From NCBI RefSeq assembly GCF_000225525.1, contig NZ_AGBF01000004.1, positions 62,001 to 126,000 of the forward strand: a DNA stretch of 64,000 bases. The letters are read 5' to 3'. Each line of letters opens with the position of its first letter. Position 1 is the first letter of the stretch. The notes below the pieces were generated by a model. The model made no database searches, was not told the origin of the DNA, and saw only the letters and a program-made list of their open reading frames with translations. Origin of the DNA: Streptomyces zinciresistens K42. GTDB lineage: Bacteria > Actinomycetota > Actinomycetes > Streptomycetales > Streptomycetaceae. Of the stretch, positions 33,992-46,363 are shown piece by piece. A program made the position numbers and the translations under genes.

Positions 33992-34837
33992 ATGCCGACG
34001 GAACAGTCCGGGACCGCGCGCCCGATCCGCCCCGCACCGGGTGCCCTGCTGCTCTGCCGCGCGGCCCCGGAGTCCGTCGCCCCCGCCGCCCGGCTGCTGC
34101 GCGAGGACATGCTGCTCGTCCCGGCCGGAGAGGAGTGGAGCGTGCTCGTGCCCGGGGGCGGGCCCTGGGCGGACGGCGGCGAACCCGTCGACCGGGTGCT
34201 GACCGGCTGGGCCGTCGCGCTCGCCGTCGGCTCCCCCTGGCCCGTGCTCGCCCTGTGGTGGGACCCCGACCGGGCCGGCTTCACGCTCGCCGCCGGTTTC
34301 CGCCGCCCCGTCGGCTACGTCTGGCTCGCCAACGGCACCCCGGCCGGTGAGGACGAGGCCATGCGCACGTTCGCCGCCCGGCTCGGCCTCGACCCGGTCC
34401 TGGACATGCAGTCCCTGGAGGGGCTGACCCGCGCCGACGCCGCCGCCGACGCGCGCACGCGCATGCGTGGCCTGCTGGCCGTCCTCACGCGCGCGGGTGT
34501 CGCCCTGCCCGACGGCCTCACTCCCGGCGAGAGCGCCGAACGGCTGCAGTCCGCGGCACGGACCCGTCCGCACCTCGGCCTCGGGGAGCGCACGGGCCCG
34601 CGCGACGCCCTGCGCGCGCAACTCGACGCCGTCGAGGGCGGCCGGCTCGGCCCCTGGCTGCCCTGGGCCCACGGCCCCCGGTCCCGCGCGCTCGCCCTCG
34701 CCCAGATCGCGGCCGGACTGCCCCTCGCCCTGTGGGGGCTGCGCCGGCGCAGCGGCGGCTGGCTCGCGGCGGGCACGGTGCTGCTCGCCCACGGCGCGCT
34801 CGGGCTGGCGTACGACGCCGTACGGCCGCTGGACTGA
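33992..34837 (+). CDS. Hypothetical protein with C-terminal hydrophobic hairpin
   Basis: A 281-aa protein without a recognised domain. Residues 15-120 have an alternating hydrophobic pattern (LLLVPAGEEWSVLVPGGGPW, GWAVALAVGSPWPVLALWWDPDRAGF) suggesting a beta-rich fold; about 235-275 contain two hydrophobic stretches (ALALAQIAAGLPLALWGL, WLAAGTVLLAHGALGLAY) likely to be membrane helices. It is divergent from the DUF4097-padR operon and ends before a strong hairpin. Function unknown. Confidence 0.75.
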   Translation: MPTEQSGTARPIRPAPGALLLCRAAPESVAPAARLLREDMLLVPAGEEWSVLVPGGGPWADGGEPVDRVLTGWAVALAVGSPWPVLALWWDPDRAGFTLAAGFRRPVGYVWLANGTPAGEDEAMRTFAARLGLDPVLDMQSLEGLTRADAAADARTRMRGLLAVLTRAGVALPDGLTPGESAERLQSAARTRPHLGLGERTGPRDALRAQLDAVEGGRLGPWLPWAHGPRSRALALAQIAAGLPLALWGLRRRSGGWLAAGTVLLAHGALGLAYDAVRPLD

Positions 34838-34872
34838 GCGGCCGGCCCCCGGCGGACGTACGGGCAGCGCGA

Positions 34873-34896
34873 AGGGCGCCCCGCGCGGGGCGCCCT
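34873..34896. terminator. Palindromic terminator
   Basis: AGGGCGCCCCGC and its complement meet at 34884/34885, forming a perfect 24-bp GC palindrome 36 bp after the preceding stop codon, between convergent genes. Confidence 0.65.
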
Positions 34897-34972
34897 CGGT
34901 ACCGCGGCGGGCGACCGCCGCGCCCCCCGGCGGGCGTCAGCGCCGCTCCGGTGCGGCCGGGGAGGTCAGCCT

Positions 34973-35009
34973 GGCGTCGCGAGCCGGTGAACCTTCCCGG
35001 TCACCGCAC
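34973..35009. repeat. Dispersed 37-bp intergenic repeat, copy 2
   Basis: 34 of 37 positions match the copy at 19793-19829, in the same orientation. It abuts the stop codon of the small DUF6104 gene at 35010. Confidence 0.75.
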
Positions 35010-35192
35010 TCAGATGTCGTCGTCCTCGTCGTCCAGCCGGGCCAGCCAGGTCGCCAGGCGTTCGACCGGCACCTCGAAGTCGGGGTTGAGGTCGACGAAC
35101 GTCCGCAGCTGCTCGGCCAGCCACGCGAGGGAGACCTCCTCCTCGCCGCGCCGCTTCTCCAGCTCTTCGATGCCTCGGTCGGTGAAGTACAT
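35010..35192 (-). CDS. DUF6104 family small protein
   Basis: A 60-aa acidic protein (MYFTDRGIEELEKRRGEEEVSLAWLAEQLRTF, ending LDDEDDD) highly conserved in Streptomyces. It is helical with no known function. The ATG at 35192 fits the conserved start; the longer open frame is not conserved. It lies just downstream of kgd on the same strand but a strong terminator separates them. Confidence 0.85.
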   Translation of the reverse strand: MYFTDRGIEELEKRRGEEEVSLAWLAEQLRTFVDLNPDFEVPVERLATWLARLDDEDDDI

Positions 35193-35303
35193 GCAGTGAG
35201 GATAAGTCCTGGCGGCGGGCCCGGTCGTACCGCGCCCAGGCGCCCGCGGAGGCACGGGACACCCGGGAGACACCCCCGCGAGACAGAGGCCCTCCCGCCG
35301 ACG

Positions 35304-35352
35304 CCGCGGGGCCCGGACCCGAGTCGGAAGGACTCGGGGCCGGGCCCCGCGG
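35304..35352. terminator. Terminator downstream of kgd
   Basis: Arms 35304-35325 and 35331-35352 pair with a single bulge on each side around the loop GGAAG, 18 bp after the kgd stop codon on the minus strand. Confidence 0.85.
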
Positions 35353-35370
35353 ACCGGACGCTGTGCGGGA

Positions 35371-38300
35371 TCAGGCCCCGAACACCTCGTTCACGAGCTG
35401 CTCCTGCTCGGCCTGGTGGCGCTTGGCCGAACCCACCGCGGGCGACGAGCCGTGCGGACGGGAGATCCGCCGCAGCCGCTCACCGTGCGGGACGTCGGCG
35501 CCGACCGCCAGATCCAGGTGGTCGATCAGGTTGAGCGCGATGAACGGCCAGGCACCCTGGTTCGCCGGCTCCTCCTGCGCCCACAGGTACTTCTCGGCGT
35601 TCGGGTACTTCTTGATCTCCGCCTGGAGCTCGCGGCCCGGCAGCGGGTACAGGCGCTCGATGCGGATGATCGCCGTGTCCGTGATGCCGCGCTTGGCCCG
35701 CTCGGCCTCCAGGTCGTAGTAGACCTTGCCCGCGCAGAAGACGACCTTCCTGACCGCGGCCGGGTCGACCGAGGCGTCCCCGATGACCGGCTGGAACTGG
35801 CCCGTCGTGAACTCCTCCGCCTTCGAGGCGGCGGCCTTCAGGCGCAGCATCGACTTCGGCGTGAAGACCACCAGCGGCTTGTGGTGCGGGTTGTGCACCT
35901 GCCACCGCAGGAGGTGGAAGTAGTTCGACGGCGAGGTCGGCATCGCGACCGTCATGTTGTTCTGCGCGCACAGCTGCAGGAAGCGCTCCGGGCGGGCGGA
36001 CGAGTGGTCCGGGCCCTGGCCCTCGTAGCCGTGCGGCAGGAGCAGGACCACACCGGAGGTCTGGGCCCACTTCTGCTCGGCGGAGGAGATGAACTCGTCG
36101 ACGACCGTCTGCGCGCCGTTGACGAAGTCGCCGAACTGCGCCTCCCACATCACGAGCGCGTCCGGGCGGGCCAGCGAGTAGCCGTACTCGAAGCCCATGG
36201 CCGCGTACTCGGAGAGCAGGGAGTTGTAGACGTTGAGCCGCGACTGCTCCTCGGAGAGGTACTGCAGCGGCGTGTACTCCTCGCCCGTCTCGCGGTCGAT
36301 GATCACCGCGTGGCGCTGGCCGAACGTGCCGCGCTGCGAGTCCTGGCCCGCCAGACGGACCGGCACGCCCTCCAGCAGCAGGGAGCCGACCGCGAGGGTC
36401 TCGCCCATGCCCCAGTCGATGGTGCCGTCCTCGACCATCGACGCCCGGCGCTGGAGCTGCGGCAGCAGGCGCGGGTGGACGGTGATGTGGTCGGGGATGG
36501 CGACCTGGGACTCGGCGATCCGCTTGACGGTCTCCGAGGTGACGGCCGTGCTGACCGCCACCGGGAACTCGGCCTGCGGGTCGGACGGCTCGGCGGCGGC
36601 CGGCTGCGAGGTGGCCTCGCGGACCTCGGTGAAGACCTTCTCCAGCTGGCCCTGGTAGTCCTGCAGCGCCTGCTCGGCCTCTTCCAGGGTGATGTCGCCG
36701 CGACCGATCAGGGACTCGGTGTAGAGCTTGCGCACCGAGCGCTTCTTGTCGATCAGGTCGTACATCAGCGGCTGGGTGAAGGCCGGGTTGTCCGACTCGT
36801 TGTGACCGCGGCGGCGGTAGCAGATGAGGTCGATCACCACGTCCTTGTTGAACGCCTGGCGGAACTCGAAGGCGAGCCGCGCCACGCGCACGACGGCCTC
36901 GGGGTCGTCGCCGTTGACGTGGAAGATCGGCGCCTCGATCATGCGGGCCACGTCCGTGGCGTACATCGAGGAACGCGAGGACTCGGGAGCCGCGGTGAAG
37001 CCGACCTGGTTGTTGATGACCACGTGGACGGTGCCGCCGGTGCGGTAGCCCCGCAGCTGCGACATGTTCAGGGTCTCGGCCACGACGCCCTGGCCCGCGA
37101 AGGCCGCGTCGCCGTGCAGGGCCACCGGCAGGACGGTGAAGTCCGTGCCGCCCTTGTTGATGATGTCCTGCTTGGCGCGGGCGACGCCCTCCAGGACCGG
37201 GTCGACCGCCTCCAGGTGCGAGGGGTTGGCGGTGAGCGAGACCTTGATCTGCTCGCCGTCCAGGCCCGTGAAGGTGCCCTCGGCGCCCAGGTGGTACTTG
37301 ACGTCGCCGGAGCCGTGCATCGACTTCGGGTCGAGGTTGCCCTCGAACTCGCGGAAGATCTGCGCGTACGACTTGCCGACGATGTTCGCCAGGACGTTCA
37401 GCCGGCCGCGGTGGGCCATGCCGACGACGACCTCGTCGAGGCGCGACTCGGCCGCGGAGTCGATCACCGCGTCCAGCAGCGGGATGACGGACTCGCCGCC
37501 CTCCAGCGAGAAGCGCTTCTGGCCGACGTACTTGGTCTGCAGGAAGGTCTCGAACGCCTCGGCCGCGTTCAGCCGGCGCAGGATGCGCAGCTGCTCCTCG
37601 CGCTCCGGCTTGGTGTGCTGGCGCTCGATGCGGTCCTGGATCCACTTGCGCTGCTTGGGGTCCTGGATGTGCATGAACTCGACGCCGGTGGTGCGGCAGT
37701 ACGAGTCGCGCAGCACGCCGAGGATGTCGCGCAGCTTCATCAGGGACTTGCCGGCGAAGCCGCCGACGGCGAACTCGCGCTCCAGGTCCCACAGCGTCAG
37801 CCCGTGCTCGGTGATGTCGAGGTCGGGGTGCTTGCGCTGGCGGTACTCCAGCGGATCGGTGTCGGCCATGACGTGGCCGCGGACCCGGTAGGAGTGGATC
37901 AGCTCGAAGACGCGGGCGGCCTTCGTGACGTCGTCGTCGTGGCTCGCGTCGATGTCCTTGAGCCAGCGGACCGGCTCGTAGGGGATGCGCAGGGCCTCGA
38001 AGATGTCGTCGTAGAAGCCGTTCTCGCCGAGCAGCAGGTTCGCGACGACCCGCAGGAACTCGCCGGAGGCGGCGCCCTGGATGACCCGGTGGTCGTAGGT
38101 CGACGTGAGCGTCATGACCTTGGAGATGCCGAGCTTGTTCAGGGTGTCCTGGGAGGTGCCCTGGAACTCCGCCGGGTAGTCCATGGAGCCGACGCCCATG
38201 ATCACCGACTGGCCGGGCATCAGCCGCGGCACCGAGTGCACGGTGCCGAGGCCGCCGGGGTTGGTCAGCGAGACCGTCACACCGGTGAAGTCGTCCATGC

Positions 38301-39168
38301 CGAGCTTGCCGTCGCGGGCGCGGCGGACGATGTCCTCGTAGGCCTGCCAGAACTCGAAGAAGTTCAGCGTCTCGGCCTTCTTGATGCCCGCGACCACGAG
38401 CTGGCGGTCGCCGTTGGGCTTGACCAGGTCGATGGCGAGGCCGAAGTTGATGTGCTCCGGCTTGACCAGGGTCGGCTTGCCGTCCTTCTCCGCGAAGGAG
38501 TGGTTCATCGACGGCATGGCCTTGATGGCCTGCACCATCGCGTACCCGATGAGGTGCGTGAAGGAGATCTTCCCGCCCCGGGCCCGCTTGAGGTGGTTGT
38601 TGATGACGATGCGGTTGTCGAAGAGCAGCTTCACCGGGACCGCGCGCACGGACGTGGCCGTGGGCACCTCCAGCGAGGCGTTCATGTTCTTCGCGACCGC
38701 GGCGGCCGGGCCGCGCAGCGTCACGAGTTCGGGGCCTCCCGCGGGCGCCGCGGCCGGCTCGGCCTTCTTCGGCTGGGCGGGCTTCGCCGGAGCGGGTGCC
38801 GCGGGCCTGGCGGCGGCCGGAGCCGGAGCCGGGGCGGCGGGAGCCGCGGGCTTCGCGGCCGGCGCGGGGACCGACGGGGCGGCCGCGGGGGCCGGCGCCG
38901 AGGCGGTCTCTGCGGCCCCCGCGGCCGCAGTACCCGCCGGAGCCGAGGCGGTGGCCGCTCCCGGCTTGTAGTCGGCGAAGAAGTCCCACCAGGCGCGGTC
39001 TACCGAATTCGGGTCCTGGAGGTACTGCTGATAGATCTCGTCGACGAGCCACTCGTTCGCACCGAACGCGGCCGCGGGGTTCTTGCCCGCTTGGTCGGTG
39101 TCGGTGGTGGTGGCTCCTCCCGCCCGCAGGCTGGAGGAGCTCGAGTTACTGGGGGACTGTGGCGACAC
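35371..39168 (-). CDS. kgd: Multifunctional 2-oxoglutarate metabolism enzyme (2-oxoglutarate dehydrogenase E1 with E2-like domain)
   Basis: A 1265-aa actinobacterial Kgd/OdhA-type protein. The N-terminal ~40 residues carry the E1 assembly peptide ([30 protein letters not shown]). An Ala/Pro-rich linker (about 85-130) leads to a succinyltransferase-like E2 domain (about 150-380, [38 protein letters not shown]), followed by the ThDP-dependent E1 ([33 protein letters not shown]). No lipoyl domain is present, as usual. It drives 2-oxoglutarate to succinyl-CoA with the pyruvate dehydrogenase E2/E3 and is inhibited by FHA proteins such as GarA/OdhI in relatives. Start GTG 39168 after AAGAGGG. Confidence 0.95.
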   Translation of the reverse strand: MSPQSPSNSSSSSLRAGGATTTDTDQAGKNPAAAFGANEWLVDEIYQQYLQDPNSVDRAWWDFFADYKPGAATASAPAGTAAAGAAETASAPAPAAAPSVPAPAAKPAAPAAPAPAPAAARPAAPAPAKPAQPKKAEPAAAPAGGPELVTLRGPAAAVAKNMNASLEVPTATSVRAVPVKLLFDNRIVINNHLKRARGGKISFTHLIGYAMVQAIKAMPSMNHSFAEKDGKPTLVKPEHINFGLAIDLVKPNGDRQLVVAGIKKAETLNFFEFWQAYEDIVRRARDGKLGMDDFTGVTVSLTNPGGLGTVHSVPRLMPGQSVIMGVGSMDYPAEFQGTSQDTLNKLGISKVMTLTSTYDHRVIQGAASGEFLRVVANLLLGENGFYDDIFEALRIPYEPVRWLKDIDASHDDDVTKAARVFELIHSYRVRGHVMADTDPLEYRQRKHPDLDITEHGLTLWDLEREFAVGGFAGKSLMKLRDILGVLRDSYCRTTGVEFMHIQDPKQRKWIQDRIERQHTKPEREEQLRILRRLNAAEAFETFLQTKYVGQKRFSLEGGESVIPLLDAVIDSAAESRLDEVVVGMAHRGRLNVLANIVGKSYAQIFREFEGNLDPKSMHGSGDVKYHLGAEGTFTGLDGEQIKVSLTANPSHLEAVDPVLEGVARAKQDIINKGGTDFTVLPVALHGDAAFAGQGVVAETLNMSQLRGYRTGGTVHVVINNQVGFTAAPESSRSSMYATDVARMIEAPIFHVNGDDPEAVVRVARLAFEFRQAFNKDVVIDLICYRRRGHNESDNPAFTQPLMYDLIDKKRSVRKLYTESLIGRGDITLEEAEQALQDYQGQLEKVFTEVREATSQPAAAEPSDPQAEFPVAVSTAVTSETVKRIAESQVAIPDHITVHPRLLPQLQRRASMVEDGTIDWGMGETLAVGSLLLEGVPVRLAGQDSQRGTFGQRHAVIIDRETGEEYTPLQYLSEEQSRLNVYNSLLSEYAAMGFEYGYSLARPDALVMWEAQFGDFVNGAQTVVDEFISSAEQKWAQTSGVVLLLPHGYEGQGPDHSSARPERFLQLCAQNNMTVAMPTSPSNYFHLLRWQVHNPHHKPLVVFTPKSMLRLKAAASKAEEFTTGQFQPVIGDASVDPAAVRKVVFCAGKVYYDLEAERAKRGITDTAIIRIERLYPLPGRELQAEIKKYPNAEKYLWAQEEPANQGAWPFIALNLIDHLDLAVGADVPHGERLRRISRPHGSSPAVGSAKRHQAEQEQLVNEVFGA

Positions 39169-39448
39169 GGCGGCAACCGCCCTCTTCCGCTTCACAAGGT
39201 GATGGACAGCGGAAATAAAGGCTACGCCTCCCCGGCCCCGAAGGTCAGGCTGGGCAAGGTCATCGTCGCGTAAGTCACATCGGAGAGGGTGTTTCGGGCC
39301 CGGAAATGGCGGGAAACAAACGTGGTTCCGCTTCAGCAGGGATGGGAGCAGCGCGACCCGGCGCACCGACGGCGCGGGTCTGGACCTGGTCACACGTGTC
39401 CGTCAGGCAGGACGACGTGGATCTTGAGACTCCGCTTCGAACTTTACG

Positions 39449-40555
39449 TCAACTTTGAACGGAAGGCTGCCCTGGAAGTGTGACAAGAATCCGGCAACCG
39501 CGATCGGATTCGGCCACGCCGATCTGGCCGCCGTGGAGATCCACGGCCCAGCGCGCGATCGCCAGCCCCAGCCCCGTGCCGCCGTCGCTGCCCGGCCCGT
39601 GCGGCCGGCTCACGGCCCCCCGGTTGAAGCGCTCGAAGACCCGGTGCCAGTCCGACCTGGGGATGCCCGGCCCCTCGTCGAGGATCTCCAGCGCCAGCGA
39701 GTCCTCGCGCGGCCCCCGGCGTGCCCGGACCGTGACCCGGCCGTGCGGCGGACTGTGCTTGATCGCGTTGTCGATGAGGTTGGCGACGACCTGGTGGATG
39801 CGCTCGGGGTCGGCACGCGCGGTCAGCTCGGGCGGGGACACGTCGAGGTGCAGATGGACGTCCGTGCGGGTGTGGCTGCCGGAGCCGGAGGCCATGCCCC
39901 CGCGCGCGGAGACGACCATGTTGGCCTCCTTGAGCACGCCCGACAGATACGGCCACACCTCGAAGCGCCGCATGCGCAGCGGTACGACGCCGTTGTCCAG
40001 GCGCGACAGGTCCAGCAGGGTCTCCACGAGCCGGCCGAGGCGCTCGGTCTGCTTCAGCGCCGTGCGCATCGTCTCCGGGTCGGCCTCGGCGATGCCGTCG
40101 ACCACGTTCTCCAGGACCGCCCGCAGCCCCGCGATCGGGGTCCGCAGCTCGTGCGAGACGTTCGCCACCAGCTCCTTGCGCTGCTGGTCCTGGGCCTCCA
40201 GCTCGTCGGCCATCAGATTGATCGTGCCGGCCAGGTCGCCCAGCTCGTCGCGCCGGCTCTCACTGACCCGGCGGGTGTAGTCGCCCTGCGAGATGGACCG
40301 GGCCACCGTGTTCATCTCGTCCAGCGGGGAGGTGAGCGAATGGGCCACGAACTGCGTGATGAGCAGGGTGGCGATCATCGAGAAGACCGTGATGAAGCGC
40401 AGCTCCGTCTGGGTGCGCACCGCGATCATCGACAGACCCGTGGTGATCAGCACCGCGATGACGACCAGCGCGCCCAGCTTGGTCTTGATCGAGAACGGAC
40501 GTACGCCGCCCCAGGGCTCCCCGGGGCCTCTCCGCGCGGCCGGTCCGTCGCTCAT
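39449..40555 (-). CDS. Two-component sensor histidine kinase
   Basis: A 368-aa membrane kinase. Two hydrophobic helices (about 27-46 and 53-72) enclose almost no extracytoplasmic loop, so it probably senses within the membrane. A HAMP linker (SPLDEMNTVARSISQGDYTRRV) leads to the HisKA box NVSHELRTPIAGL with His135, and the ATPase shows NLIDNAIKHSPP, DEGPGIP and GGTGLGLAIARWAVDLHGG. It is coupled to the response regulator by an ATGA overlap. Signal unknown; the gene lies downstream of kgd on the same strand, 280 bp away. Confidence 0.92.
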   Translation of the reverse strand: MSDGPAARRGPGEPWGGVRPFSIKTKLGALVVIAVLITTGLSMIAVRTQTELRFITVFSMIATLLITQFVAHSLTSPLDEMNTVARSISQGDYTRRVSESRRDELGDLAGTINLMADELEAQDQQRKELVANVSHELRTPIAGLRAVLENVVDGIAEADPETMRTALKQTERLGRLVETLLDLSRLDNGVVPLRMRRFEVWPYLSGVLKEANMVVSARGGMASGSGSHTRTDVHLHLDVSPPELTARADPERIHQVVANLIDNAIKHSPPHGRVTVRARRGPREDSLALEILDEGPGIPRSDWHRVFERFNRGAVSRPHGPGSDGGTGLGLAIARWAVDLHGGQIGVAESDRGCRILVTLPGQPSVQS

Positions 40556-41289
40556 GGCGTCGGCGTCTCCAGGGCGTAGCCCACGCCGTGCACCGTACGG
40601 ATCCGCTCGGCGCCGATCTTCCGCCGCAGCGCCTTGATGTGGCTGTCGACGGTGCGGGTGCCGGAGGCGTCCGCCCAGTCCCACACCTCGGCGAGCAGCT
40701 GCTCGCGCGAGAGGACCGCGCGCGGGGTGTTGGCCAGGCAGACCAGCAGGTCGAACTCGGTCGGCGTCAGGTGGACGTCCTCGCTGCGCACCCGCACCCG
40801 CCGCTGCGCGTGGTCGATCTCCAGCTCGCCCAGGCGCAGGATGCCCGAGCGCGGGGTGGTGGCGGCCAGCGCGGCCCGCTCGACGCGGCGCAGCAGCACA
40901 TGGACGCGGGCCGCGAGCTCCCGCATCGAGAACGGCTTCGTCATGTAGTCGTCGGCGCCCACGCCGAGCCCGACCAGCATGTCGGTCTCGTCGTCGCGCG
41001 CGGTCAGCATCATCACCGGCACCGGGCGCTGGGCCTGGACCCGGCGGCAGACCTCCAGGCCGTCGAAGCCGGGCAGCATGATGTCGAGGATCAGCAGGTC
41101 GGGCTGCCACGCCTCGGCCGTGTCGACGGCCGAGGGTCCGTCGCCCGCGGTCTGCACGAGGAAGCCCTCGGCGCGCAGACGGGCCGCGATGGCGTCCACG
41201 ATGGTCGGATCGTCCTCGACCACGAGGACCCGGCGCTGTGCGCCCGGCGTCGCCGTCGCGCCGTTGTGGGAGGTGTGTGTCTGCTCCAT
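40552..41289 (-). CDS. OmpR/PhoB-family response regulator
   Basis: A 245-aa DNA-binding response regulator. The receiver domain has the acidic pair in VLVVEDD, phospho-acceptor Asp69 in LLILDIMLPG and the conserved Lys in DYMTKPFSM. The winged-helix effector domain follows (LTPTEFDLLVCLANTPRAVLSREQLLAEVW, RTVDSHIKALRRKI, RTVHGVGYALE). The ATG at 41289 gives MEQTHTS; an in-frame ATG at 41355 would add 22 residues and cannot be excluded. First gene of the regulator-kinase operon. Confidence 0.92.
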   Translation of the reverse strand: MEQTHTSHNGATATPGAQRRVLVVEDDPTIVDAIAARLRAEGFLVQTAGDGPSAVDTAEAWQPDLLILDIMLPGFDGLEVCRRVQAQRPVPVMMLTARDDETDMLVGLGVGADDYMTKPFSMRELAARVHVLLRRVERAALAATTPRSGILRLGELEIDHAQRRVRVRSEDVHLTPTEFDLLVCLANTPRAVLSREQLLAEVWDWADASGTRTVDSHIKALRRKIGAERIRTVHGVGYALETPTP

Positions 41290-41421
41290 CGCCCGCCCCA
41301 AAGTTGCTTTCCGGAATCCGTGGGGTGATTCCGCTGTCTGGCTGTCCCTGCTCATGCCTGCGATTGACGCTTGAATGATCCGCGTCAGAGAAGCAGAGTA
41401 CGGGGAGTCACCGTCCCAGGG

Positions 41422-42099
41422 CTATCCAGGTCGGACGGCGAGGTGGACGACGTCCGGAACGCCCCGGGCAACGGGGATCTCTTCGGTACGCACCTGCTGG
41501 AATCCGGCATTACGCAAGGTTTCTTCGAATTCCGGAGAGGGCTGGGCCGACCATACGGCCAGTACCCCGCCGGGCCTCAACACCCTTGCGCAGCCTGCCA
41601 GTCCGGCCGGTGCGTACAGGCTCTCGTTGCCCTCCGTGACCGTCCAGCCGGGGCCGTTGTCGATGTCGAGGCAGAGCGCGTCGTACGTGGCGGACGTCTC
41701 ACGGACGTGGGCCACGAGGTCCGTTCGCGCGATCCGGGTGCGGGGATCGGCGAGGGCACCGGCGGAAAAGGGGGAGAGCGGCCCGTCGAGATGCCAGTCG
41801 ACGATCGCGTGCTCGCGCTCCACGACGGTGATCCGGCCCGGACGCGGATCCGCGGCGGCGTGTGCGAGCGAGAACCCGACGCCGAGCCCGCCGATCAGCA
41901 GGTGGGGGCGGGGGCGGCCGTCCAGCGCGTCGAGCGCGGCGTCCACCAGCAGCCGCTCCGAACGGCCGTCGGAGGTGTCCATCAGGAAGCAGCCGTTCGC
42001 GATGATCTGGAGCAGCCGGCCGTGCCGGCGCAGCACGACCTCGCCGTGCGGCCCCTCGCGGCGGTCCAGGACTTCGGGCATCTCGTACGAGGTGGGCAT
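41422..42099 (-). CDS. Spermidine-synthase-like SAM-dependent transferase
   Basis: A 225-aa Rossmann-fold protein. The SAM-binding motif is LLIGGLGVGFSLAHA (around residues 67-81) followed by ITVVEREHAIVDW and, later, DALCLDIDNGPGW. It resembles the catalytic half of spermidine synthases but lacks the N-terminal beta-domain, so it could be a methyltransferase of unknown substrate. It is read in the same direction as the response-regulator operon, 132 bp upstream of it. Confidence 0.8.
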   Translation of the reverse strand: MPTSYEMPEVLDRREGPHGEVVLRRHGRLLQIIANGCFLMDTSDGRSERLLVDAALDALDGRPRPHLLIGGLGVGFSLAHAAADPRPGRITVVEREHAIVDWHLDGPLSPFSAGALADPRTRIARTDLVAHVRETSATYDALCLDIDNGPGWTVTEGNESLYAPAGLAGCARVLRPGGVLAVWSAQPSPEFEETLRNAGFQQVRTEEIPVARGVPDVVHLAVRPG

Positions 42100-42619
42100 C
42101 GGCCCATCCTGGCATCACGGGGCCGCGGACGCCGTTCCCCGTGCAGGCCCGCGGCGTGCGCCACCGGGAGTTTCCGTTGGCAACTGCCGTTTTCCCAGGT
42201 CGGCTTCCTCCGGTGGGCGCGGCGCCCTACGCTCGGTGCGCGGGCTCCGAGGGGGAGCACCGCCGTGCGGGAACCGGGGGCGCCGTGGACGTGCCGACAC
42301 TGATCCTGCCGGGGGCCGGAGGCGTGCCGCGCGCAGTCGCCGACCGCCCCGTCTGCCCCGTCCGGTTCGCCGGCCCGCGCCCCGTCGGGAACGCCCGGCC
42401 GCGAGGCGGGGCAACCGGGTTCGGGCGCGCACGGCCGAGCGCCCACCCCGGCCCCGCGGCCGACCCGGCCACAGCCGCCGTACCCGGCGGGCCGGGTGCC
42501 GGTACGGCCGACCTGTCCGGCGCTACGGGCCGGATCAGCGGGCCGGCGACGCCGGGCGGGGCGGCGGACGGGACGCGGTTGCTCCCGGGCGTCCGGCCCC
42601 GGAACCCGGCACGCTCCCG
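42100..42619. other. Spacer, possibly containing a broken or alternative N-terminus
   Basis: About 520 bp without a certain gene. From roughly 42285 one plus frame (GTG GAC GTG CCG ...) shows codon usage compatible with Streptomyces coding sequence and could be the original N-terminal part of the following membrane protein, displaced by a frameshift near 42580-42620. Otherwise nothing is recognised. Confidence 0.4.
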
Positions 42620-43687
42620 GTGCCCGGCCCGGTCGTGCCGCCGTCCGGCCGGGAGGAGTACGGGGCACGCCCCCGGGTGCTGCCCGGGAGCGCTGAGCCG
42701 CCCCGGCCGCCGGACCCGGAGCCGCCGGGACGGGAGTACGCGCGCGTGGGCGGTCGCGGTCCCCGGTACCTGCTGAGCGAGGACCGCCATGAGTACGAGC
42801 GGCTTCTCGACGAGGCGCTGCGCACCGCCCCGCGCCGCCCGGACCCGGCCGGCCGCCGCCCGGGTCCGGAGCAGCTGCGCGCCATGGCGCTCGCCGCCAC
42901 GACGGTCGTCGCCGGGGCCGCGACGGCGGAGTACGCGTCCTACGTCGGACTCCGGGAGGAACTGCGCCGCCCGCCGGGCCGCACCGGGGCCGCGGCGGAC
43001 GCCGGGCCCGCGGGTGCCGGGGCCGCCGCCGTCGTGGCGGTCCTGACGCCTGTGCTGGCCGGGACCGCCGCGGCGATCTTCCTCGGCCTGGGCTATCTCC
43101 TGGAGGTCGCGGGACGGGCGTCGTCGTTCAGCGGTGCCCTGCTCGCCACGGGGTGGGTGTTCGGCGCGATCACGGCGGCCGCGATCCTCGTCGCCGCCGC
43201 CTGCCTCCTGGTGACCGCCCTGCGCAACACCCCGGCCCCGCGGTCCGAGGCGTACCGCGCGCTCGCGGCCGAGGTGGACCGGGCGCGGGAGGTCTGGCGC
43301 GCCGCGCTGCTGGAGCGCGGCATCCGGCCCTTCCTGCGCGACGCGCTCGCCGATCCGGCGGCGTCCCCCGTGGCGGCGCCCGCCGCCCCCGGCCGCGTCC
43401 CGGAACCCGGCTACGGCCGCCCCGGCCTGGACGATCAGGACGGTCAGGACGGTCAGGGCGACGAGGGTGGCCGGGACACTCAGGGCGGGGAGGGCGCAGA
43501 GGGCGGAGAGGGCAGCGAGGGCGGGGGAAGCGGGCGAGGCGCACGGCCGCGCTTCACCAGCCCGGACTACACCGGCCCCCACTTCACCGGCCCCGACTTC
43601 ACCAGTCCGGACTTCACCGGCCCCGGCCACGGCGGCCCGGAGTCCGGGCGTCCCGAGCCGGGCGCCGCCGGGTCCGGACGTTCCTGA
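42620..43687 (+). CDS. Hypothetical membrane protein with low-complexity C-terminus
   Basis: A protein of up to 355 aa. The first 60 residues are Pro/Arg/Gly-rich, then YLLSEDRHEYERLLDEALRTAPRRP. Two or three hydrophobic helices follow (around AAAVVAVLTPVLAGTAAAIFLGLGYLLEV and ATGWVFGAITAAAILVAAACLLVTAL), then a helical AYRALAAEVDRAREVWRAALLERGI segment. The last 100 residues are reiterated Gly/Glu/Asp and TGPDFTSPDFTGP units, encoded by near-identical DNA repeats at about 43556-43627. GTG 42620 is chosen from codon usage; GTG 42746 has a better ribosome site (GGGAG) and would give 313 aa. Function unknown. Confidence 0.6.
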   Translation: MPGPVVPPSGREEYGARPRVLPGSAEPPRPPDPEPPGREYARVGGRGPRYLLSEDRHEYERLLDEALRTAPRRPDPAGRRPGPEQLRAMALAATTVVAGAATAEYASYVGLREELRRPPGRTGAAADAGPAGAGAAAVVAVLTPVLAGTAAAIFLGLGYLLEVAGRASSFSGALLATGWVFGAITAAAILVAAACLLVTALRNTPAPRSEAYRALAAEVDRAREVWRAALLERGIRPFLRDALADPAASPVAAPAAPGRVPEPGYGRPGLDDQDGQDGQGDEGGRDTQGGEGAEGGEGSEGGGSGRGARPRFTSPDYTGPHFTGPDFTSPDFTGPGHGGPESGRPEPGAAGSGRS

Positions 43688-43832
43688 CACCCACGGGAGC
43701 GGCCTCGCCGGCACTCGCTAGATCGGCCTCCTCGGCACCCGCGGGAGCGGCCTCCCCGGCGGCCTCCCGTGCCCGTCCGATCGCCCACAGCGAACGGGCG
43801 TGAGCCCGGGGAACAATCGGCCTCCCCCAAGC

Positions 43833-43853
43833 ATTGAGTCGGCATAACTCAAC
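43833..43853. promoter_or_regulatory. HAIR-type HspR operator upstream of lon
   Basis: ATTGAGT-N7-ACTCAAC matches 12 of 14 defined bases of the HspR element CTTGAGT-N7-ACTCAAG and ends 21 bp before the lon ATG. HspR control of lon is documented in Streptomyces, so heat-shock regulation is expected. Confidence 0.88.
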
Positions 43854-43874
43854 TTGACTGCCGAAGGGGAGATC

Positions 43875-46289
<2,415 letters not shown>

Positions 46290-46363
46290 CGGACGCGACC
46301 GGAACAGGTGGGGCCCGGGTCCCGTGAGGGGGGCTCGGGCCTTCGCCCCGCGGTGGGCGGGGA

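Noticed and set aside
35416-39273. A 1285-aa plus-strand open frame opposite kgd
   Set aside because: Translation is low-complexity Val/Asp/Arg/Leu repeats with no recognisable domain; it mirrors the kgd codon pattern and has no ribosome site.
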